From NCBI GenBank assembly GCA_905331475.1, contig CAJNYU010002277.1, positions 34,882 through 98,881 of the forward strand: 64,000 nucleotides of DNA, read 5' to 3'. The position numbers and the translations under genes were made by a program. This document shows positions 55,478-64,000 of the stretch, one piece after another. The notes below the pieces were generated by a model, which saw nothing but the letters and a program-made list of their open reading frames with translations, was not told where the DNA came from and searched no databases. Within the stretch, counting starts at the first letter, position 1. Each line of letters begins with the position of its first letter. Origin of the DNA: Rotaria socialis (taxonomy: Eukaryota; Rotifera; Eurotatoria; Philodinida; Philodinidae).

Positions 55478-56255
55478 CAGGCGAGTCCACTTATAAGAGC
55501 TCCGGATAAAGGAGCGGTTCGCTTATAAGAGCTGTGTTTTGGCGCTTTTAGTCCGTATAAAAGAGCCTTTTTATCTATATGATTATTAATATGCACTTAT
55601 GCTCTTCTTCTTTTATTTTATTTTCTTATTAGTTATTCGCCTAGGATTTTTCCTTCTCTGTCATCTATATGTGATGGACTTTTCTTTTCCTTCGTTCTTC
55701 TTTCTTTCATGTTGTTCTACGTTGGGTTTTCCATTCTATGGATTTTTCCGTCGTCCTTTGTTCTATATATTGTTCCTCATTTTTCGTTGAATCTTTATTT
55801 TTCAAAAAATGGCATCTACCAGCGGTGAACGTTGCACATTATCGATTGAACAAAAATTAGAAATCTTGGAAGCACTGAAATCGAAAAAGCCAGACGATGT
55901 GGCTAAAGATTTCAACATCGGCTATTCTACGGTGAAGAAGATAAGGTAAAACGAAGACGAAGTCGGAATTTCTTATGAATCGATGGTTCGCAAGTATTTG
56001 GATGAGAATTTTACAGAGTATAATTCATATGATGATATCGAAGACATGATCGAAAAGAACGCTTTAATTAATCGTACTCAAAGTAAAATCACGGATTTCT
56101 TTGAGTAAATTTATGTATGTTTATGTACTACTTAATAAATGTTGACAAGAAACAATTTTTGCACTGTTTTACATATAATTCGGATAAAGGAGCTGTCCGA
56201 ATCTAAGAATCTCTTTTAGAAACCCCGACTGCGCTCGTATAAGCTGACTCGGCTG
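55478..56255 (+). mobile_element. Tigger/pogo element, internally deleted
   Basis: Terminal inverted repeats CAGGCGAGTCCACTTATAAG (left) and the complement of CAGCCGAGTCAGCTTATACG (right) are flanked by TA on both sides, the target preference of the Tc1/mariner/pogo group. Subterminal GGATAAAGGAGC blocks occur near both ends. The 778-bp length and the coding remnant inside show that the DDE domain is deleted. Confidence 0.85.
55809..56108 (+). pseudogene. Tigger/pogo transposase remnant (CENP-B HTH N-terminus + C-terminal tail)
   Basis: The frame starts with an HTH of the CENP-B/Tigger type (LSIEQKLEILEALK, VAKDFNIGYSTVKKIR), meets TAA, and continues in the same frame to a tail ending QSKITDFFE, the usual C-terminal motif of these transposases. 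The catalytic core is gone, so it can move only with help from elsewhere. Confidence 0.85.
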
Positions 56256-56744
56256 TATTAGGTTTAAACAGTAAGATGAATTCATTATCATCTTCATCAA
56301 AATCTCATTTTTCCTCAACAGAAAAAAGGCTGGTCATCGTAAAAAGTATTTGTCTTTTTGGAAAAATGATCCAGTTTCGTTTTATTCATCGTATTCCTAT
56401 GATACTCCAGGTATTCAGCAAACAAAACATATCTGTTGGGTCTACAAAAAAAGCAATGAGAATTCTGGCACTGTTACATAAGGTTGCCGTTCATGTGAAA
56501 AACATCGTATGGTAAAAAACAAGAACGGCAAACAAAATACATGGGCTACAAAAGGTTTCAACATTTTTGGCGTTGTACAAGATAAAAGAACGTCGTTTAA
56601 ATGAAAAGCACTAGGAGTCCATTTTCTAGCATCTTATACACATTGTACACTTTGATCCTTGAAACAAAGTGCACGAAACCATGATGCTCAAAACTAGCGT
56701 AGTGCATTTATACATTCTATTTCAGATTCCTATTAGGAACACTG

Positions 56745-59737
56745 CTAACAAGTAATACGAAGGATGGAATAGACCCCGATGATGATTTTATTTGTTGATG
56801 ATGTGTTTAATTCGCTATACAAACAGATGATTCGATTTCAATTAATTCTACAAGACACTGATCAATAATATTTATTTTTCACGAAATCTAAAATTTTTAA
56901 ATAATGTTTGAACTACAGTTCAACACACCCGTGTTTTTTTTCATAACTCATAGACAAAGATATTACGAACTTTTTTAATTGGTTGTAGCAATAGGCGAAG
57001 GCGTTGAACGTCTTGTGAATAAACATATATAGCTGCAGTCTGAGATCGAGTATAGGTTGATAATACTGTAACGATTAATACGACTCAGTTGAGTCTATAT
57101 CGTATTGACAAACTGGATAGAGGTGGAGTAGCTTACAGCCACTCACGGCAATGATGTTTATTCGTTTATTCACATATCCAGAGTGTAACGACACAACTAG
57201 AGAGTGTCGCCTATGCCCGTCGACATGATGGTATATTGTGTCATCTGACATCTCTAGAGTGTCCCAACTTCATACATAACACACGTATATATAGGAGAGA
57301 GATAGAAGAGAGACAAGAGAGAGAGATATTACACCAATGGAAAGAGAACAGAAGGAAGAGGAAGGAGAATCATCGAAGCGTGCAATCAATATCGGCACAA
57401 ATACCAATGGTAAACCTACATCACTGTCGGCTATAATAAATATTTTCTAGTGTTGAACGTTCGACTACAAACCGAATGAGAACATATCGTTTAAGATTTC
57501 TCAGTGATTGTTGCTGATCAATTTTTATGATTCCAGCTACAGAAATCAAGCTCAACCTGCATATAATCTGATTCGGTTTTGATACTACGACGGACACCAT
57601 TTATTTAAGAATGCGTTGCTTACTCACCAATTAAAATTAAAAAAACATAACATTTGTTTATTGGACACTAGGACAATTCGTCGGAATGACATCCTCCAAT
57701 CATAATTTATCTATTTTTCAATAATGAAACGACTGATTCGATTAAGTTTGAAGCATGTAATTTAATGAACACGCGAAAATGCTTTGAAAGTACGAGCGAA
57801 ATTTAGCATTTTCTGAAGACGAGCAGCTCTGAAATCATGAGAAAAGAAATCAACTTTTAATGAATTTCTCGTTTTGAATCTTCACATTTGACGTACAAAT
57901 TCTGTTAGTTTGTAGACCATCGTCTGTTCTACAATACAATTTAAAATTAAACTAGTCAGATTGAATCGATGATTTATGCATTGTCTGAAGTAGGAAACAG
58001 GTCTGATTTTTTGTCGTTCTAGAACTCTTTATAGTGGCAATAGCCGAAGATTAAAAATATGCGAGCTCGGATAGAAATCCTTAAAAGTATTGTTGGCTGC
58101 AAGAAAACATTGAAGATGTATTGCCTTTATAAAAAAATCAAAACAAAAAAAAAGAGCTGTGTACTAAAGCATTGCTAGTATAAGAATTTACGCAGATTGC
58201 ATCGTCGAACAACAGTCGAAAACTTTAAAACAGAACAATCTACGTTCTTCAATCGTATGAAATCTTGTGAGTGCGACTCATGTTACACACAGTAGAAATT
58301 CATCCTCTCACCCACACCCCTCACTCTACAGCTGATCGAAGAGCAATTATCTAAGACCCATAGCAAATTCTGGACAGCACTTTGCTATCTATAACATAAA
58401 TGATGAACGACTTGTGAGCGTAAAATATCTATTGTTATTAAAACAGCAGCGTAAATATGTAACAGTACAATATAAAGAGAGACTAACAGTTTCACAAAAT
58501 TTACTTTTGCAGAAATAGTTTCCTGTAAAAACAAATTTTGTTTAGACTGACTCTACGTACATATTGTTGTACTATGTGAATGCGTAAAGTTAGCCTGTCC
58601 AGAATTTACTTTGTTATCTACGTTGATAAATTCTATAACCAATGACAATGCATAATGATTGTTTCAGGAAGCAAAAGTACAATTACAGTATGCCTTTCAT
58701 CCCATAAAAGATCACACTGTTTATTTTCCAAGCATCACATTTCTGTGCATTTCATTGGCTGCAAGATTAAAAATTTTGATTTTCAGTTATGAATACAAAC
58801 TGCATAAGGAATATCGTGCTTCGTTACTCTTCGTCATTATTTTTTTACCATCTGTTTAATCATTTTGTGCTATCGAGAATTGAAAACGTGATGATATCAC
58901 TGCAGGTTCAAATAAGCATCAGGGAAAATGAGAACTCTCAAAGGTTTGTTCCCCATTTGTTTGAAACCTATTCGAATAATATTTAGTACACAATGTATTA
59001 AATATCCTCTTGCATTATATCCGCTTAATCAGGCGGTTAAAAAATAAAGTTTGTTAGTGTCCGCTTCGAATTTCAAAGACAACAAGAGAAAGAGGCAATT
59101 GTTCATGTGACAAATTAACTTTCATTCACTAAATCGTAGATCTCGTCTAGACAGGGACATTTATCGATAGTTCGAAGTACATTATATAAAGAAATTTGTT
59201 TTCGTTCGGCTTGAGATACAGGAAAACATTGTAGTTTTAGCACACCTACTAGTTACATGATAGTAATTATTAAGACATCGAGTGCGTGAGAAATCTCTTT
59301 TACTTATCTAGATATTTATACGTATCTTTCATGGTACTCTCTTATCAAAAAACTGATTATACGAATATGTGTTTATTTAAATTATTCGTTATATTAGCCA
59401 AGATACGAAATGAATATCACGAACAACATCTTATTGAAATATGATTCGTCTGTTTTGACTGAGTCAAACTTTCGTAGGTTCTAAACATGTCGAAATTATT
59501 GGTGCATTCTATTACACGTGATCTTCATTGTTTTTCTTTTCGTTCGCTAATAACTATGTTCGAATGTGATCGTCATACATGTGTTTTCATTGCTCCTCGA
59601 TAATAGCTATAGTATTCGCTGAAACTAAAATGAACTGTTCTGCCGCCTATTTTTTTTTCTTCTTTCTTCCCCATCTTCTCGCTTGTTACTATATTTTATT
59701 TCTGTTTATTCTAACGGTTAAGCAACACATCGTGAAA
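56745..59737. other. Array spacer before gene 9, with a GC-richer insert
   Basis: Family spacer (TACAGCTGATCGAAGAGCAA near 58328 matches 37038 and 40258; 58960-59110 matches the 37340 block). A segment at about 56990-57470 differs in composition and is absent from other spacers. It has inverted TGTGAATAAAC/GTTTATTCACA words, the TATA-like CGTATATATAGG, a GA-rich stretch and AATAAATATT near its end. It could be a solo LTR or other insert, but the ends are not defined. No gene is supported. Confidence 0.4.
59566..59580. promoter_or_regulatory. Upstream motif, array gene 9
   Basis: GTGATCGTCATACAT lies 172 bp before the ATG, after CGCTAATAACTATGTTCGAA. One half of the palindrome is diverged. 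Confidence 0.35.
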
Positions 59738-61384
59738 ATGCAATACGAACAAGGTAGCGAAAAAGTTGTCCCTATGGCTAGTCCTTACAAATCTGTTTCG
59801 CAACCGTTGTCATTGGCTGAAGATTTTGAAATACGACGAACTCGCAAAATTCTTCTAATTATGCTTGGTGTTTGTCTCGTAAGTTTCGATTTTTATGATT
59901 ATCATAAGACACCAAGCTTTGGTTTCATGCAATCATTACAATAACGCATTTCATATTAATCTAAACATCATAGAACTTAAAACAAAACATCTTAATCCAA
60001 GTTTCTCAGTCGAATATTACTTAGGCACGCAGAGCAGTTTTCCACAATAAATCATATGCATTGAAAAAAAATCTATTTTTCATTAATATTTTATATGTAT
60101 TAACATTTTAGGGTCTCGCTGTAATTGGTGCAGCTGGCGCAATTGGTGCGATTGCCGGCCATTACATAACGAATAGTACCGAATACACAACATATCGTGC
60201 ATCGATTGTTCAATCTTTTAGTTCAATTGTTTTTTTCGGCTTTGGATATTTAGTCACTCATCGATACTCTCGAATAGGTTTACAAGTGGTATGTAATAAC
60301 TGTAATGCCGTTTTTTTTGTTTGTATATATGTAGCATCTTTTACAATTAGTTGATTCCTAAATTCATGTTATCTCCACAAATATCCTGGTAAAGCAAAGT
60401 CGAAATCGAATTGAAACAAAAAAAAAGATTTTCACCGGATAAAACCTTGTCAAATTTTTACATGCTAATCAATTTTTTTCTATTTCGGGATTTAAAATGA
60501 ATAATATACGAGCCTGAAAACGAATAGATTGCCTCTACAATTTAAGTAAATGGTTAGAAGAAAAACTAACTTTGATAAAATATGATATTCTGAAATTGAA
60601 TCTTGTCGATTTTCATTTGAAAGTCCGGCTTAATAAAAGTAGCATACACAATCTGACAGTGTTTGAAACATCCCTCTGTTGTTTTAAGTTTATTCGCTGT
60701 GAAAATAATTCGAGTACAATCCAAACACCTTCAACAAAGGTAGACACGAAAGTTAATGATTTTTCGTAGTTGTTAATTGAGTTGGTCAGAATAGCTTATG
60801 CACCAAATAAATTAAAAAAGACAACATTAAAAGTGCTTTGATTGCATGTAAATAGGAATGAAGATGAAAGTCGACAAGGAGATGTGCTTTCAGCATGTAT
60901 TCTCTAGATACAGAAAAAAAATACAGTCGGGAATTACTTTTGTTTCAGGTGCATATGTATTCATATATGATAGTTGCTCGAAAAGAAATGACATAACACA
61001 CTTGATAAATACTCTCTCAATAAAATATCTACATTAAACCGTGTTCACTTCTGACTTTTAGTTTGCTTGGATAAGTATCATTGAATTGGTTATTGGTGGC
61101 ATTGCTTTAGTGCTTCTGGTTGTTTTCAGTTTGGTATTTTTAACTATTACAAACTCAACTCATAATTATAACAGCTGGGATATTATGGTTCCCCTATCAA
61201 TATTTGTCTACATTATGATTGTTTTTGTTATCGCAGCTTGTATTCTTCGAGTAAATCTTTTATTTTTTTGGCCTTCAATTATTCTAATTTTTATTTCACA
61301 TCTTAGATTGTGATTGTAAAGTTTGCGTTCAAATTGGCAAGACTTATTGAAACAAGAAAATCTTCATTTTGTCAACACATCTAA
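59738..61384 (+). CDS. Array gene 9: four-transmembrane protein
   Basis: Exons 59738-59878, 60112-60288, 61062-61250 and 61307-61384, phase 0, give 194 residues. The N-tail MQYEQGSEKVVPMASPYKSV precedes AEDFEIRRTRKILLIMLGVC (the usual Pro of DPEIRRTRK is Phe), then TM1 GLAVIGAAGAIGAIAGH, the loop TNSTEYTTYRA with an N-glycosylation site, TM2 SFSSIVFFGFGYLVTHRYS, FAWISIIELVIGG in TM3, the loop NSTHNYNSWD with a second site, TM4 and the tail FKLARLIETRKSSFCQHI. Exon 2 has three extra codons, as in gene 7. It is intact. Confidence 0.87.
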
Positions 61385-62797
61385 CTGTTTGGTTTGTTTT
61401 CATATATCGATCATGTTAACTTCTGTTCGAGATTTGTGTGATTTCTCATTTATTCTCTATCTCTCACTGTTTGGAAGCTTTCTAAATAAATCTCAAAGTG
61501 TTTACCTAAACCGATTGCTATACTCATACAAAAAGTAAACATATTCTGATGATTGTCGAGAAGTTATCTTGTTCATTGATTTACTGAGAACAAATGATTT
61601 ATGTTTGTTACTAGAAAGAAACCCGAATCCATACTGAAGCTACTGATAAAATTGCATTTGGCATCTATCTAGTTATTAGACAGAATTTTTCAGGTTTCTG
61701 TCATTCGAAATATCTTTCAGATAAATCACGATTTAGGATATCGGCAAGATGAAACGAAGATTCATATTCATCTGTTTGTTCTATCTTATATGAAATCAGA
61801 TGGTGGCTTTTTCATGTTTTAATTCCTTAACATAGTGTAATTCGTTAGATATTCATTGACAATTATACAGTTGCGGACGAATATGAATAGCTGAATAAAA
61901 CTCAGAAACCTTGCTATTTTCTCACAATGTGTTGAATTCAATGTGCGAAAAGATGATATTATGTCCTGTGCTCGAACAATTCATAGAATAAAAAGATATT
62001 GTTAAAACTTAAGACCGATTTCTCCTTTTTTCAAATTTAGTTATCTCGCTTCCCTCTATGCGTGTATTTTCAGAGCAATATTTTCGACAAACAAATCTAG
62101 GGTACTAGAAATTTTGCTTAACGTTCGGAAACATGATTTCATCTCAAAATAAATTATAGTTTACTCTCACGTTAGAGAATTTCACTTCCATGTTTCTACG
62201 CATTACTTCTTTTGAAACAAAATCTTAGAGACAAATGTACTGTAAATTTATTCGATCTAAAAATTCTTTATTCATACAATGAATGACAATGTAGGAGCGT
62301 GTGAAAAATTGAGAACTTCACAAAAATAGGAAAGGTCTATGTTTTATTATTTCAGATTCTAAAAAATAGCAGAAAACAGGCATAAAACAAATTCTTTTTT
62401 GAAGGACTAAGATAAAAAAAGGAAAAAAAATCCCTCTTTCTATTCAGAGCTCTGCTCTGACCTATGTAATCATTTTGATATTTGAGCGTTGAATTCAACA
62501 TATTTAAGAAATGCCATGTTCTATTTTCTTCCATCATTAGTTGTTGTCAACTGTTGATTCATTGTGTACTATCGACAATTGAAAACATGATTATATTATT
62601 GCTGCTTTTAATAGAAATCATTAATAATGAGAGCTCCGAAATATTCATTTTTAATTTGTACGAAATATGTTTCAAAAATTTGCAACACAAAAAGTAAATA
62701 TCTACTGTTACATTTTATGATATTTGGAGAAATAATAAAATATTCTCTAGTATTATATCTACTTAATCATACGGTTGAATGGTAGATTTAAGTAACC
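61385..62797. repeat. Spacer of a further array unit
   Basis: The 3' UTR of gene 9 (TTTCTAAATAAATCTCAAAG near 61479) and spacer matching earlier units (GGCAAGATGAAACGAAGATTC near 61743; TAGTATTATATCTACTTAATCATACGGTTG near 62748 corresponds to 37395 and 40755). The match breaks where a mariner relic begins. This indicates that another unit began here. Confidence 0.55.
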
Positions 62798-63120
62798 GGT
62801 TGGCACATCAGTTCTGCACGTTTTTTTTTGGTTCAACAATAAATTTATTTTTCAACAAAGATGTACAAACATCAATCAGCAATATAATCGCCATTGTTTT
62901 CAACAACATTCGCCGATCTTTCTGGCAATAGTTCAATTCCACATCTGTAGAAACTAGTAGGTTTTGATTCGAAAAAGGCAGTCAGGTCGGATTTTAGCCC
63001 ATCAAAGTCTTCATAGTGTTTATTGCACCAATAGTTACGAAGAGATAGGAACAAATGATAATCGCTTGGTGAGAACCTTGGTGGCCACGGTGGGCGTGGG
63101 AGAACTTTCCATCCGAATTA
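62798..63120 (-). mobile_element. mariner-type transposase C-terminal fragment
   Basis: On the minus strand, 63114-62872 reads GWKVLPRPPWPPRFSPSDYH, LFLSLRNYWCNKHYEDFDGL, LTAFFESKP, GIELLPERSANVVENNGDYI and then stops. This is the end of a Tc1/mariner transposase. It keeps the last Asp of the D,D34D triad (the D of PSDYH) but has lost everything upstream. The sequence between the stop and 62798 (CCGGTTGGCACATCAGTTCT at the edge) probably includes its 3' UTR and terminal repeat, next to a TA. Confidence 0.8.
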
Positions 63121-64000
63121 CGTCGTAAGCAGAAAAGATCAAGGTCAATATCGATGTTTGTTTGATCTCTCGAGAGAACAGAAATAAATGTATAGTAGTG
63201 AGATAAAAGAAAATAGAAGAACGAGAGAAATACATAGTAGCTTCAAAAATTATTCATACACCTTGTATGATTTTGTTGTTTTTTCTCTTGTTTACGAAGC
63301 ACCTGAGAGAGGGTCGTGAATGTTTCACTAAACAATAGTTTATCAGCACTATTACATATGGCGTCGTTTTCACCTCATACTAATATATGTTGGCTAGTTT
63401 ATGAGAAAAACATTAAGAATATCTGGAATTTAAGGTTACAAAAATTATTCATGCACCAACGAAAATTCATTTGTTTCTTATCGACATTTGTCGATCAGAA
63501 GAGATATCGATGCTATTACTTTTCTCAAGCCTTACAGCATTCAATCGCACCTCAATCATGCGTCGAGTAATCCAAAAGAAATTTTATTATGAAGAATAGC
63601 CTTCTAGACAAGACTTTTTAATTTTTTACAGTTACTATAGGTCTTCTTTGCAGAAATATTCTCATATTTTGCTCTATTAAAGAACAAATGATCTTTTTCA
63701 ATCAAAATACGATGTTTAGATATGATTTGAGCGCAATATATTCGATTAATTAATTAAATCAGTCATCATAGTGAAGAATATTACTAGATTACAGAAAAAA
63801 ACGATGCACCCAGAAAACGTTTTCGTGATCTGGCACTAGAACACGCTTCATATTTGAAGAAAGCGAGTCGAATTATATCAGAAATACACGTTGCTGACAA
63901 TACTAAATAATGTTCATCGTAGGTGTATACGATCGAATTTTATTCACCGTACTCAATCACTCACAGAAAATGCAATTATTAATGAAAGTCATGTTTGATA
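63121..64000. other. Right edge, possible further repeat and coding pieces
   Basis: AAAAATTATTCATACACC (63246) and AAAAATTATTCATGCACC (63439) recur and resemble Tc1-like terminal sequence, but no element can be closed. A 39-codon stretch at 63791-63910 (DAPRKRFRDLALEHASYLKK, then ASRIISEIHVADNTK) looks protein-like and ends in TAA. It might be the last exon of an unrecognised gene or a transposon piece. Confidence 0.25.

Larger units (their letters stand above)
55208..56744. mobile_element. hAT-type element (CAGTGTTCCT ends) with nested Tigger
   Basis: The ends CAGTGTTCCTCATGA and the inverted TATTAGGAACACTG are flanked by CTAACGAG on the left and CTAACAAG on the right, an 8-bp duplication with one difference. 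The relative at 25219-25569 has the same ends. Between 56290 and 56570 a shifted coding relic remains (FWKNDPVSFYSSYSY, TKHICWVYKKSNENSG, NTWATKGFN), compatible with the N-terminal zinc-finger part of a transposase, but with a stop and frame changes. A Tigger element interrupts it at 55478-56255. Confidence 0.75.

Noticed and set aside
55599-55790. Hydrophobic 63-codon frame inside the Tigger element
   Set aside because: Low-complexity TTT/CTT sequence upstream of the transposase remnant; hydrophobicity follows from T-richness.
57236-57436. 66-codon Arg/Glu-rich frame
   Set aside because: It derives from a GA-rich simple stretch with no conserved domain.

Overview
The window is AT-rich animal nuclear DNA and reads like a bdelloid rotifer (Rotaria/Adineta type). 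This is an inference. It rests on short GT-AG introns (about 45-170 bp) in most genes, mono-ADP-ribosyltransferase genes of the kind expanded in rotifers, a fungal-type aldos-2-ulose dehydratase-like gene that suggests horizontal transfer, scattered interstitial tracts resembling the TGTGGG telomere repeat reported for Adineta, and many small truncated transposons (hAT, Tigger/pogo, mariner, non-LTR retrotransposons, foldback MITEs). No tRNA, rRNA or CRISPR was recognised by eye.

1-7.6 kb is mostly repeats: a 2 kb foldback element with a small two-exon reading frame in its loop, telomere-like tracts with a poly-C run and one ambiguous base, a PLAC8-type cysteine-rich gene (3620-4089), several palindromic MITEs, and a broken LINE reverse transcriptase.

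7.6-25 kb is gene-rich: a GT2 membrane glycosyltransferase (minus) divergent from a secreted FG-GAP/cupin enzyme resembling aldos-2-ulose dehydratase; a six-exon protein that fuses an arginine-type ADP-ribosyltransferase to a ubiquitin-E2 fold whose catalytic Cys is Ser; a small secreted eight-cysteine protein; an ankyrin-ART protein; an F-box pseudogene; an ELO fatty-acid elongase with a shifted histidine box; and a U-box/Rab-like GTPase fusion. ART, E2, F-box and U-box modules lie within 11 kb.

25-28.4 kb is transposon debris: a hAT MITE inserted in a telomere-like tract, an element edged by TGAGCAAT repeats, and a LINE fragment.

28.7 kb to at least 62.8 kb is the most striking part: a head-to-tail tandem array of one four-exon, four-transmembrane gene family that I do not recognise. 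Seven copies are open, one is damaged (nonsense codon, GC splice donor, transposon-filled intron) and one is a decayed relic. All introns are phase 0 and sit at the same places relative to the membrane helices. Spacers are duplicated along with the genes, and a palindromic motif (GTGATCGTCATCAC type) recurs 170-200 bp upstream of five start codons. MITEs, a nested Tigger-in-hAT insertion and a mariner relic interrupt the array. The last spacer (61.4-62.8 kb) looks like the start of another unit, so the array may continue past the window.
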